Below are positions 23,071-33,109 of a stretch of DNA of 51,580 nucleotides, piece by piece. The notes beneath the pieces were generated by a model, which saw only the letters and a program-made list of their open reading frames with translations, was not told where the DNA came from and searched no databases. Within the stretch, counting starts at the first letter, position 1, and each line of letters starts with the position of its first letter. The stretch is from Branchiostoma floridae (lineage: Eukaryota > Chordata > Leptocardii > Amphioxiformes > Branchiostomatidae), in the NCBI RefSeq assembly GCF_000003815.2, contig NC_049981.1, positions 7,634,741-7,686,320 of the forward strand. Reading direction: 5' to 3'. Position numbers and translations under genes: made by a program.

Positions 23071-25641
23071 TCAGTAGGTGTTAGGCACTGGGTCTAGGGG
23101 AAGGGATGCACGCCGAGCTGTGTTACTGGTTCCCTCCCCTGGTCTCTCCCGTTGCCAGGAGGTGTTAGGTAGTGTAAAAATCTCTTGACACCCTGTGGTT
23201 TCGGACCCCTCACTTGAGATCTGTCGGAGCCAATTAACATAAGGAGGATTGGGCAAGGACGTTCGCCATATTCTACTTGATCGGGCCTCCTCACCTGATG
23301 TACCACCTGGCGAATACATATCATCAGGGGTTCTATGTGTGGTAACAACATTGTACCTGGATACCCCATTTACATCGTACAGAATGTGAGGCCTGCTACC
23401 ACAAGGCTGGCTGCAGTGCAATGTTGCAACACTGTTGTCCTGGTAGGTCATTTGACTATCGTTCGTCCTAGTGCCTATAGGGAGTGAGGGTTCTGCAGCT
23501 GCAGCGTAGAAGCGGCAGGTGTCATCATCAGGACTGTCTGAGTCAGAATCAGAGGCTTCAAGACAATGATGGAGAGAAGGCAATGACCTATGAGATGCTG
23601 CAACATCGTGGCTACCACTGGGTGAATGCTTTATAGTAGGAAGTGTGTTATACTTGTTATAACCTATAGACCTAGCCACAGTCGGTATGGCAGTGTCTGG
23701 GGGTGTGAGTGGAAGGCCAGGCAGAGGGCGCTGTGCAGCAGCTACGTTATCTGGGATCTCACAGTACGAGTGTTGGAAAGCAGTCGGATCGTCACGGATC
23801 TCCCAGTACGGGGGTGGGAAGGCAGGCAGGGGCCGCTGGGCAGCAGCTATATGGTCTGGAATGTCGGAATACGTGGGTAGGATGTTACATTGGACAGTAG
23901 TAGGAAATGCCCTATGAGATGCAAGCGACAATACATGATCATCACTGGCTAGGTTGTTGGCCTGTACGTTATCATTTCTCCATTTATGTTTGCACATCTT
24001 CATCAGAAGCCCTACAATGATTGCCAAGATCACAATTCCCACCACAAAGGCTACAACCGGGATAAGAAGAGAATCTTGTGCTGGTGTACTTTGGTTAAGA
24101 TTTGGAGGAGTGCTTGTCTTCATTGTCGTCCTATTCATCAATACAGTTGCTGTCTGAAACCTCGGCGTGTGCCCTTGGGTAGTTTGGGGGATTGTTCCGG
24201 GGCGAACACTTGTTCTGTCTGCGCCAAAGTTTCTGTCTACTGCGGGACATGTTTTGCTGATCTTCCCTGGAACTGAGGAAATGTTGGAGATCAAAGGGGA
24301 TCGACCGTATTTAGAGAGTAGAATGCAAGTTATATACTCTGGATTGCTAGTGTCTGCGTAAGGGTGGAAGATTTCTTCGGTACCCGTGAATATGCCTGTC
24401 TCTGTGTCGTGTGTTTTGATAAACGTAAGGGCAACGGTTGTAACGGATGAATCACCTACACCCATAGAAACTAGTTGAATGTTTTCGCCATTTTTAAACG
24501 CTACTCTAATCCCTAGGTTGTATTCCCACACCTGTCTACACGCGTCTGTGTAGTGAATGATCTGTTCTGGGGCGGCATCGGTGGCAATGACAACAAAGGG
24601 TGAATGTTTGGCGACGGCGATCTCTCTTTCAGAACTATATTCATTATCCATGCGTCTGCAAATATCATCCATGGGCATACGGCGGGTAGACGTGGAGCTC
24701 TTTATTGCTGACCTAAACTCCCACATAAGAACTACCTCCTCATTGACTGAATTGCCCATTATGAGGCAGAAACTGAAAATTGGAACCTCAAAATGCATCA
24801 TATACTCATCTAAGTGAATATCATTTATATTTTCGATGGCAAGTTCCCATCTCATTTTCTGCGGCATGTCGTCTCGTACTGTCATCATCCTATCACCGCC
24901 AGCACTGAAGGACATGATGGCCCCCAAGTCCCAATCCAAACAATACAGAGCGTTTTTCTCCAGGAATATCTGAGAAGCATGGTTGATCTGGTTGAATGTG
25001 TTTTGAGAAATATTCTGTATTTCATTGCCCGCCAGGTTGATCATTAAGTGACCGAACCAGGCTGGGTCTACGTTCTGCAACCGATTGTTATCAAGATTTA
25101 AAAGCAAAAGTTGATCCAGGTACTCGAAGCACCATTTATCAATCTGTTCTATTTTGTTACTGGATATAGAGAGAACTGTGAGTCCTTCTAAGCCAATGAA
25201 CCAACCCTCCTTTAAATAAGTCAACTCGTTATGATCCAGGACTAACATTTCAAGATTCGAAAACCCAGACCAGGTCTTTTCTCCCATGCCTGTGATTTCG
25301 TCATGGGTCAGGACCAGAGTTGTCACGTGAGAATTGTTCAGGGGTGGTAGCTTCTGTCGTGACAGAATGCCGAATGTGTAGCCGCTCATTGCAAAAACAG
25401 GGTGGGTATCCAGCCAGCAGGATGCCGGTGAGACAAAAGAGTCGATATCGTCTCCCTGGGCTGTGCATTGGGTACATGTACCTGCCCATTCCAAGTGATT
25501 TGTCACCGTTTCAGGCACACAATCCAACAAGTCGACTTCCTCACACCCAGGTAAGCAGGGGCTATCTAAACCTTTGCCGGCAGTTACCAGGGTCAAGCAA
25601 AATACCATGACAATCCCTGCACTTCCCTTTGTAACAGCCAT
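23071..25641 (-). CDS. LRR single-pass receptor with pTyr/SH3 docking tail, copy 1
   Basis: Intronless, 856 residues from ATG 25641 (chosen because the extension to 25686 would need a TTG start and copy 2 starts at the same place). Order: signal peptide (MVFCLTLVTAGKG), cysteine-rich cap (CLPGCEE...CTQC), about five LRRs at residues 105-230 (VTTLVLTHDEITG, LEMLVLDHNELTYL, LTVLSISSNKIEQI), a LYCLDW cysteine, a novel extracellular domain of about 270 residues, a Thr/Asn-rich stalk, a TM helix (LLIPVVAFVVGIVILAIIV) and a tail of about 310 residues. The tail has YSDIPDH, RPLPAFP, PPPYWEI, YCEIPDN, RPLPGLP, an acidic SDSDSDSPDDD run and NPPYVNW. Compared with copy 2 the last four residues are lost: NTY is followed by TGA where copy 2 has TGG. 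Function is inferred: cell-surface recognition with signalling through SH2, SH3 or WW partners. Confidence 0.9.
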   Translation of the reverse strand: MAVTKGSAGIVMVFCLTLVTAGKGLDSPCLPGCEEVDLLDCVPETVTNHLEWAGTCTQCTAQGDDIDSFVSPASCWLDTHPVFAMSGYTFGILSRQKLPPLNNSHVTTLVLTHDEITGMGEKTWSGFSNLEMLVLDHNELTYLKEGWFIGLEGLTVLSISSNKIEQIDKWCFEYLDQLLLLNLDNNRLQNVDPAWFGHLMINLAGNEIQNISQNTFNQINHASQIFLEKNALYCLDWDLGAIMSFSAGGDRMMTVRDDMPQKMRWELAIENINDIHLDEYMMHFEVPIFSFCLIMGNSVNEEVVLMWEFRSAIKSSTSTRRMPMDDICRRMDNEYSSEREIAVAKHSPFVVIATDAAPEQIIHYTDACRQVWEYNLGIRVAFKNGENIQLVSMGVGDSSVTTVALTFIKTHDTETGIFTGTEEIFHPYADTSNPEYITCILLSKYGRSPLISNISSVPGKISKTCPAVDRNFGADRTSVRPGTIPQTTQGHTPRFQTATVLMNRTTMKTSTPPNLNQSTPAQDSLLIPVVAFVVGIVILAIIVGLLMKMCKHKWRNDNVQANNLASDDHVLSLASHRAFPTTVQCNILPTYSDIPDHIAAAQRPLPAFPPPYWEIRDDPTAFQHSYCEIPDNVAAAQRPLPGLPLTPPDTAIPTVARSIGYNKYNTLPTIKHSPSGSHDVAASHRSLPSLHHCLEASDSDSDSPDDDTCRFYAAAAEPSLPIGTRTNDSQMTYQDNSVATLHCSQPCGSRPHILYDVNGVSRYNVVTTHRTPDDMYSPGGTSGEEARSSRIWRTSLPNPPYVNWLRQISSEGSETTGCQEIFTLPNTSWQRERPGEGTSNTARRASLPLDPVPNTY

Positions 25642-25689
25642 TATGGAGATCCTCTCAAGTCTTGAGAGAAGAAGAAAACGGTACAAATT

Positions 25690-25699
25690 TCTATATAAC
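25690..25699 (-). promoter_or_regulatory. Candidate TATA box of LRR copy 1
   Basis: Minus strand reads GTTATATAG about 50 bp upstream of the ATG. The region is conserved in copy 2, where it reads CATATAG. Confidence 0.35.
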
Positions 25700-26195
25700 T
25701 CGGCGCTAACCTGTCAAACTTGTCCTGTAGTGCGTTCAACTTTGTCCGTCTGCGTAGACACCATACAGTTCGCTCCACTCAGGAATAGTGAATGTAGCTC
25801 TTTGAGAGGCGACTGCCCAACCTCTGTTTATGTACATGTGGCCCATTCAGATGCGTAGACACATTGAGCTGGTTTACTGGACGGAACCACGCAAAACTAT
25901 GTTGTTGATTAAGGGACGTTAAGCCCCCAGGACGCCGGGGATGTCTTCTTCCTGACAGTTATACTGATAATTTCCGTGTCGCCAAGAAACTCCTGATGAT
26001 GCCATGCGAAATACCGGACGTGGCTTGCTTTGTAGAAAAACAAACGGAAGTTGCAGTCTCTCTACTCTTAAATCAACTAGTGTGCTGCAAGTTTTTTTTT
26101 TTGCTCTTTACATCAAAATGGTAAACAAAGAACCACAAATACTGCCCACGCAGATCTAACAACAATCTGCTTGTTAATTCAATGCAGTGTTGCTT
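25700..26195. other. Upstream flank of LRR copy 1
   Basis: Conserved in inverted orientation with 32570-33050. No open frame supported; likely shared promoter-proximal sequence. Confidence 0.4.
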
Positions 26196-26437
26196 AAGGT
26201 GAACTCTCACTGGGCTTGCGTCAGACTTGCGTCACTGCGGTGTTCGTCCGCTGCGTCACTGTTTTGTTATTTCCTCCGATTCTTTATAATCTAGATATTG
26301 CGTAATACGTAAAAGCATTACTTAGAAGACGACAAAATACAAAAAAAGGAAGAAACTTTGTTCTTTATCTCTGAAATTCGTTGAGTGGCTTTCGAACCCC
26401 GTAGTAATGCAAGCAATTGCAGTGAGAGTGCACCATT
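26196..26437. mobile_element. MITE with AAGGTG...CTCTCACTG terminal inverted repeats
   Basis: Left end AAGGTGAACTCTCACTG and right end (read inverted) GGTGCACTCTCACTGCAATT form a TIR of at least 25 bp with mismatches. The interior contains TACGTAA/TTACGCAATA words. The copy in arm B' is at 31468-31688, so insertion predates the duplication. Confidence 0.65.
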
Positions 26438-26639
26438 ACATTTCATTGTGTGATGAACACATTAATTGCCCTGTATTATTTCAGGATTTGCCGTACATGA
26501 ATTAAGTCCTATGAGTAAGTGAAAGCTACACGAATAGATACTTTATGGATTTCATTAATTGCGGGCAAATTGCCTATCGGGAGTTACTGGACACCTCCCC
26601 GGGTCCCATCATCTCAGTCATTCGGTACAAGAAACTGTA

Positions 26640-26896
26640 AAGGTGGGCTCTCACTGCACTTGGGGCACCGGTGCGGCACTGCGGGGTTCGAAAGATTACT
26701 CAACGAATGTCAGAGGAGATAAAGAACGAATTTTCTTAGGCTTTGTGTATTTTTTTTGGTATAACTTTTGCGTATTACGCAATACATTTGTATCTAAATT
26801 TTTTTAAAGAAATGGGAGAAAATACCACAACAGTGCCGCAGTGAACCAACCCCGCAGTGCGGCAGTGGTGCCCCAATTACAGTTAGATACCACCTT
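26640..26896. mobile_element. Second MITE of the AAGGTG family
   Basis: Left AAGGTGGGCTCTCACTGC; right end inverted AAGGTGGTATCTAACTG, continuing into GGGGCACC and GCACTGCGGGGTT on both sides. It interrupts a segment otherwise like 21230-21330 (ATTCGGTACAAG on the left, AAATTTAGGAG after 27866 on the right). Confidence 0.6.
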
Positions 26897-26903
26897 AAGT
26901 TAA

Positions 26904-27859
26904 CCCTATTCAGACCGGGGGGGGGGGGGGGCTTTTGAGGCCTGCGCCTACTTTGATGTCCTATAACGCCAGAACGGCTTACGCTAGGGCCACCAAATTT
27001 GGTGAATTTTCCTAAAATATTGTTGGCAACAATTTAACGAAGTTTGAAAAAAATTTCCATATTTTTGTGTTGCCATGGCAACCGTTTGTTGACAGGCTGT
27101 TTTGCCAAAAATCACTATTTTTCGTTCTAACAATGTATTTTTCACATTTATTTGCTATATTACTGCTATTTTGTTACATAAATAAAATCTTATATTATCT
27201 AGCATATCTTTCATAATTATATATGCATAAATTATGCTAATTTGATGACGTCATCAGCCCAAAATCCAAGATGGCGGACCGTATGGCCAGATCAAGAATA
27301 ACGAGCTAATTATCCCTTAAAATTTATAACTACCTGGTATTTTTTCATCAAAAACCATCTAAAGGAATGTATTTAGTCTATTTCCATTGCCCTTTGTGAT
27401 TATTTGTTGCAAAAAAAGTATTTTTAAAAATTCAAGGTGATGGATATAATATGGCGGAGTCCAACTGGTATCTTAGATGTGTATGACGTCATTTTATGAC
27501 GTCATTTTGACGTCATTGATGTTGCTATTGGCAACGCAAGTCGTAATAAACATTATTATTCTGTTATCTGCACTTGTTGTTACATTTTTGTAGAATAACT
27601 TGAAGTCTTCTGAGAATACACTTTTTTCATGGGTCCGGCCAATATAATCAAATTGATGACGTAATCATTACGTCATCTTACGTCAAAGTAACGTCAAACG
27701 TCAAATACTTGTCAGATATTATGTCGATATCATGTCCTAAAAATCTAGAGGCCCTACGGCACGTCGTTTTAGAGTTATTGGACTTCAAAGTGGAGGGCCT
27801 CAAAAGCCCCCCCCCCCCCCCGGTCCAGGGATGACCAAAAAAGCCCGGTCTGAATAGGG
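26904..27859. mobile_element. piggyBac-like non-autonomous element with TTAA site duplication
   Basis: TTAA at 26900-26903 and 27860-27863 flank CCCTATTCAGACCGGG and its exact inverse CCCGGTCTGAATAGGG. TTAA targets and a CCCT terminal start are hallmarks of piggyBac elements. The TIR goes on as a G tract and CTTTTGAGGCC, mirrored on the right by GGCCTCAAAAG and a C tract, with about 25 bp extra at the right end. No transposase frame, hence non-autonomous. The interior carries four TGACGTCA octamers. Absent from the other arm and from segment A. Confidence 0.85.
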
Positions 27860-29218
27860 TTAACTAAAATTTAGGAGTCTTGTGTCCAATCAATTAGACA
27901 TTAGTTTCATTGTTTACCATTAATGGACTGCACTGGGCACGCGATGTAACGGTACCCACCCCTATTGGAGACATTCAAAACTCGGCTTTTTTTCTAACGA
28001 TTCTTATTTCGACCGCCCCACCCCCCCTCCCCTATTGAAGACACCTACATTTTAGTGAAAAATGTTGCCTTTCTAGTTTGAAGTGCATTTGCTATGAAAT
28101 CGAGTGGCCAAATACTTTAAGTAATGCTAGTTTTCACACAAAAGCTGCTGATCATTTTTCTCATTGTAGTTCATTGACGTTTGATATATAGATACAATAA
28201 GTCAAGGATTTATAGTAACAAAAATGTAAGTCTTGTGCAAGGGCTTTCCTCTTATTACCAAGATGGTGTTTCCTCTTACATACAGGCCTCATACAGCTGA
28301 TAATGTGTTAAAGTTTAAATCAAAGGAACCATGAAATATTCAGCCTTTGTCCTTTGATATGTTTAAAAGATGTGTAATTTTTTTTCTGCGCATGCTTGTC
28401 GCAATTGTCAGTGAATATCCTCTTTTCTTGGGTGGTGATGATGGTGGTTTCTGAAATTATTTTTCTACCTGTATACATTGGCAGTTTTGTTCAGTTGCAC
28501 CCTACATACATATACATATTAATTCTCGGACGGCCCAAACTTCACCGATGCGTCTGTTGTGACTACAGTGATAGTGTTTTTTTTTAAAAACCTGGGTTTC
28601 ACACACACTATTACACACTATCACACACAAAAAGTCACAACCACTCCGTCCAATTTACACATACACATACACCAACTTATTTATTATTTGAATTTATATG
28701 ATATACCGTTGCAAATTTCAAAGCATTAAAACACTTCAAAACGACTAAAGCATTAAACCAAAAACCTTACACTTTGCCAATTGTGCAACTTCTATTAATA
28801 CCTTACTTAGGTCACTTTTGTGCATGCTTTTTAGGATAGTTCACAAAGTCCACAAATAATTATGACATAATAATCTGTACAATCATATTAAGAATAATGC
28901 TGACAAAGTCCCAAATAAGGTGTGTGGAAAGTAAAAATCCACACAATATGCATTTGACACTATACACAATATATAATATATACCTTGTAACAGATTCCAA
29001 TGCAAAAGAGTATACTACAAGTGTAACAAACAATGTATCTGTATCTATATAGCCGGTACAACCGCCGTTCGGCGTAACACACCAGCTAAAGGTTCATTCG
29101 CTACAAAGGATTCTGTTAGCTTGGTGGAGTATCCGACGTCCATTAGCGTTTTAAAATTCGTGTAAACAGCACTAACTGTCTTTGATTTTGACTGTGGAAA
29201 CTTCGGTAAATATGACTA

Positions 29219-29505
29219 TCAACTCTGTTCTACTTCGTCGCTCCTGTTATTTGCTTGGACATGTAAGCCCCAAAACACGTGGACGCCTGCCGGTATAATT
29301 TGTTCATTTTGCAAATCGGTCCAACATCTGGTAAGTTTTTGCAGGTCCTGTTTTTCCGGACCGGACCAAGAAGAAAAAAAAACGCTATTGTACCGGTACA
29401 TCGTACATTCGTATTCTTTGTCACACATTTCATCTTGCGGCGATGCGGCCACCACAGCTTTCCACTTTCTTCTGTGCAGTGCCTGCTTTCTCGCTTCTTT
29501 CCAGG
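29219..29505 (-). pseudogene. LINE ORF C-terminal remnant (in A')
   Basis: Counterpart of 17615-17892; reads DTWKEARKQALHRRKWKAVV then VAASPQDEMCDKEYEC. It has an extra run of A bases that changes the region after RYNS. Confidence 0.4.
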
Positions 29506-29644
29506 TGTCTCTTTAACGTCCCGCGTTCAATTTCCTAGTTTGCAATTTACCACTACTGCTAACAGTAACTGCATATTTACAGTTTGGGCTTGTATCCACT
29601 GTCCCTCACCCCTCTGAGTACGAGTCCTTTCCGATACGGATCCG

Positions 29645-30054
29645 GAGTGGATCAAATCAGCCGGTCTAGATGAATGTTCCTGAGCTGCCTTTCCAACGGC
29701 TGCTCCTCCTATGGTAGGTCAATAATCAGTTGCCACAAACTGCGAATTGAATCAGGAAGGCACAGCCGCACTCCTCTAGAACAAGAAGTCTGACAATTTT
29801 GTACTTCAAACATGGTAGAAGATGAAGCGCACTTCACTGTTGATTGTGTTATGTATGTCAATGATAGAAATACACCATTTAGTTACATAGAAAGTAGATT
29901 CCTTCATTTTGGACACATGAGTAGCACTGAGTTTATATTCCTCATGCGTTTTGACAAACCGACAATAGCTATACCCATACAGTCCTACATTTTCACCATC
30001 AACAAGAAGCGAGATGCGAAGAAGCCGAACTTCTGTCTTGGACTAGATTTGTGA
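29645..30054 (+). pseudogene. LINE ORF C-terminal fragment (in A')
   Basis: Counterpart of 18061-18453. Here the frame after EDEAHF is open to LGLDL and the stop at 30054, but the first cysteine of the C-x2-C pair is a stop codon (TGA for TGC near 29789). So each duplicate is broken at a different place. Confidence 0.65.
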
Positions 30055-30532
30055 TGTACTTATATATATATATACATGTTTTGACTTGTTGTGACCTGTT
30101 CTTAGCTCGGTTAGGCAAAACTGTACAATACAGGTCTTCATTCATTCATTAAATAATTCATTCATTTATTCATTCATTGATATTAGACGCAGTCTCAATT
30201 TACTTTGCGATAAGCCGATCTTGTCTCGAGCACACATTTATATGACTAAAGGAGAAGTCATCAAAACCTCCTTCAGCTATTCAAGTAACACAGAGCCTTT
30301 AAATGACCTTCGGGTTTCGTGGTGATAATTGAAGAAAAAACACCGGCGGAAATTGGACTGAGTATATAGTATTTGAGGAACAGACCAGTGTATATTTCCT
30401 GTCATATTTCGAGTCTTGTCAATGTTCCTTATCATTTGAAAATGTCCATGAAAGTTCAACATTCACAGCTGAGTATTGCCCAATTTTTGCTAGGTCAGAG
30501 TTTGTTCATCAGCACCAATATGGTTCCTACTT

Positions 30533-30736
30533 CTAGAACTGGCCCTCAATAACACTTGTGGAATTAAGAACCAATGGAATTTTATACGTTATCTGTTGTA
30601 GAGTCGATACTTTTAACAAAGCTGATGATTTTGCAGTGGTTTCTGTACAAAATTTATTACAATACTCATTGATCAGATAACGATCTCGATACGTATAATG
30701 GACAGCCACTTCTTCTGGAGTATGGTGGGTCTCCAT
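30533..30736 (-). other. Short open frame, A' copy of 18962-19165
   Basis: Starts METHHTPEEVAVHYTYRDRY and remains open for 67 codons with about four replacement differences. Confidence 0.25.
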
Positions 30737-31195
30737 GTTCAGCGTTAACGGGCCTTCCTCACCTTTCTCTTTGCCTCAACTTTCAAGATTTTATAAGTAG
30801 TAACCCAGAATTACGACGACTAAATGAACGGTATTTGAATATGTTGACATTTCAGTGTATTTCAGATTATAAGAATAATTTAGTATTTGCCAGGTTGTTA
30901 GGAATGACTGAATTTTTCATTTGCGAATCTGTGACAAAAACGGTACTGACTGGTTTGTGTTGGCCTTGCTAAATTTAAAGTCGATCCTTAGAGTTTGGGA
31001 CCCCTCGTAGCTTTCTTTCAAACTGCACCTGTATATTTGCAACCAGAATAGTGACAGGGCTTTTTATAGGCCTTGTTTTTGTTTGTTTGCAGGTAGAACA
31101 AGTTACCATTCACTGGCTCTTGTCAGATTGCAATCTGTGTTTCAGAATTTGTGGATAGGATATCACTAAAAACGATGAAGCTTTATGGTCTTTTT

Positions 31196-31295
31196 NNNNN
31201 NNNNNNNNNNNNNNNNNNNNNNNNNNNNNNNNNNNNNNNNNNNNNNNNNNNNNNNNNNNNNNNNNNNNNNNNNNNNNNNNNNNNNNNNNNNNNNN
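31196..31295. other. Assembly gap (100 N)
   Basis: Lies exactly where homology to A stops and the inverted arm begins. Orientation across it is not supported by sequence. Confidence 0.99.
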
Positions 31296-31467
31296 GAACC
31301 GGTGCCGCATTGGTTCACTGCGGCACTGTTGTGTTATTTTCGCCGATTAATGCAATCCATAAAGTATGTATTCGTGTAGCTTTCACTTACTAATGGGAGT
31401 TAATTCATATACGGCGAATCCTGACATAATACAGGAAAATTTATGTGTTTATCACACAATGAAATGT

Positions 31468-31688
31468 AATGGCGCACTCACTGCAATTGCTTGCATCACT
31501 GCGGGGTTCGACATAAAGAACGAAAAGTTTCTTACTTTTGGGGTATTTTGTCGTCTTCTAAGTCATGATTTTACGTATTACGCAATATCTAAATTATAAA
31601 GAATCGGAGAAAATAACAAAACAGTGACGCAGTGGACGAACACCGCAGTGACGCAAGTTTGACGCAAGCCCAGTGAGAGTTCACCTTA
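31468..31688. mobile_element. MITE of the AAGGTG family, arm B' copy
   Basis: Inverted counterpart of 26196-26437, starting GGCGCACTCACTGCAATTGC and ending CAGTGAGAGTTCACCTT. Interior slightly shorter. Confidence 0.65.
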
Positions 31689-32559
31689 TAGCCTAGGTTA
31701 CACATACCCGACTTTGGCTCTCGAACACTAGCCGACTCTTAGCCGAACCAAGTCGGCAGTAGTTCGGGAGTAGTCTGATCAGTTTAGGCCACGCCTATTT
31801 TTTTAGCGCCGAACATGTCCCGAACATCTCCCGACCAGTAAATGACTTACTCTCGACTGTGTCCTGAATGCTGTCAAACCTATTCCCTACCATGCCGACC
31901 TCTAGCCACAGACTGCCGAATCACTCCTGACTGATCCCCAACCGATTGCCGACCCTCTCTCAACTTGATATAGTCATAATCAGCGATTTTCAAAAGAGTG
32001 GTTATTTTCGTTTTTAATCAAGATTATCCTTTCTTCTATTTTGTAAACATCACCAAAAGATCAAATTTGGATCACAGATAGCTCCAATGTGGCATCTATG
32101 GTTCTTTTTGTTTTTGGCTGGATGTCGGTCGTGTGAAGTTCGGGGGTGATTCGTCTACGTCCTGGCAAGTCCTTTTGCTTGGGAATGAGTTAGCAGAGAT
32201 TTGTCTACGGTCTTGGGGTGAATCATTGGTAAGTTGGAAACAAGCTGGGAGTAAGTCAGCAGTATTTATGGCGTGGTTAAGTTTTGATTTGACTGCTGAC
32301 TTACTCCCGAACACCAACCGAACACTAGCCGACCGTGCCGAACACCAGCCGACCACCGACCGACCCATTCCAGAGTTACCGTTCAGAGCCGAATGTTTTG
32401 AACATTTCAAAACATTCGGATGGAGCAGCCGAACGCCAGCCGAACGTTAACCGACTCATCCGAACGCCAACCGACTACAGCCGACAAGCTCCCGAATCAC
32501 TCCTAAACCATAGTCGGGAGAGAGTCGGGAGCCAAATTCCGCTATGTTTAACCTAGGCA
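31689..32559. mobile_element. 870-bp TIR element with dense internal CCGAAC/GCCGAC motifs
   Basis: Ends GCCTAGGTTACACATACCCG and, inverted, GCCTAGGTTAAACATAGCGG; the TIR is about 30 bp with five mismatches and closes with TTTGGCTC. Arm B shows the empty site (GTTGCTTAAGGTG). The target duplication is 2 or 3 bp (TA or TWA type) and slightly degraded. The interior is packed with short motifs around AGCCGAACNNNAGCCGAC, in one orientation on the right and the opposite on the left. No transposase frame. Confidence 0.75.
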
Positions 32560-33109
32560 TGAGCAACACTACATTGAATGAACAAGCACATTGTTGCGTG
32601 GCAGTATTTGTAGTTCTTTGTTTACCATCTTGATGTAAAGACCAATAAACTGTAACTTGCAGTACACTAGTTGATTCAAGAGCAGAGAGACTGCAACTTC
32701 TGTTTGTTTTCCTACAAAGCAAGCCACGTCCCGTATTTCGCATGGCATCATCAGGAGTTTCTTGGCGACACGGAAATTATCAGTAGAACTGTCAGGAAGA
32801 AGACATCCCCGGCGTCCTGGGGGCTTAACGTCCCTTAATCAACAACATAGTTTTGCGTGGTTCCGTCCAGTAAACCAGCTCAATGTGTCTACGCATCTGA
32901 ATGGGCCACATGTACATAAACAGAGGTTGGGCAGTCGCCTCTCAAAGAGCTACATTCACTATTCCTGAGTGGAGCGAACTGTATGGTGTCTACGCAGACG
33001 GACAAAGTTGAACGGACTACAGGACATTTAAGTTTGACAGGTTAGTGCCGAGTCATATAGAACTTTGTAACGTTTTCTTCTTCTCTTAAGACTTGAGAGG
33101 ATCTCCAGA
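32560..33109. other. Upstream flank of LRR copy 2
   Basis: Inverted match to the region upstream of copy 1; a degraded TATA-like CATATAG at 33054-33060 lies about 50 bp before the ATG. Confidence 0.4.

Larger units (their letters stand above)
19730..26563. repeat. Inverted duplication arm B
   Basis: Reverse-complement homologue of about 31345-38756. It includes the LRR gene, its promoter region and several kb of flank. Arm ends were located by eye: TTTTTGTTTTGATAAC at 19731 and TTCATTAATT at 26551. Confidence 0.9.
27902..31195 (+). repeat. Segmental duplication A' (direct copy of 16361-19627)
   Basis: Colinear with A to its last base before the gap at 31196. A' has an added piece at about 29032-29090 containing GCCGGTACAACCGCCGTTCG. 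Confidence 0.9.

Noticed and set aside
25642-25686. 15-residue N-terminal extension of LRR copy 1 (MYRFLLLSRLERISI)
   Set aside because: It would start at TTG, and copy 2 has no supported start there. The ATG at 25641 matches copy 2 and puts the signal peptide at the N-terminus.
32133-32450. Open frames on both strands inside the 870-bp TIR element
   Set aside because: Both arise from the dense CCGAAC/GCCGAC motif array; no transposase motif.
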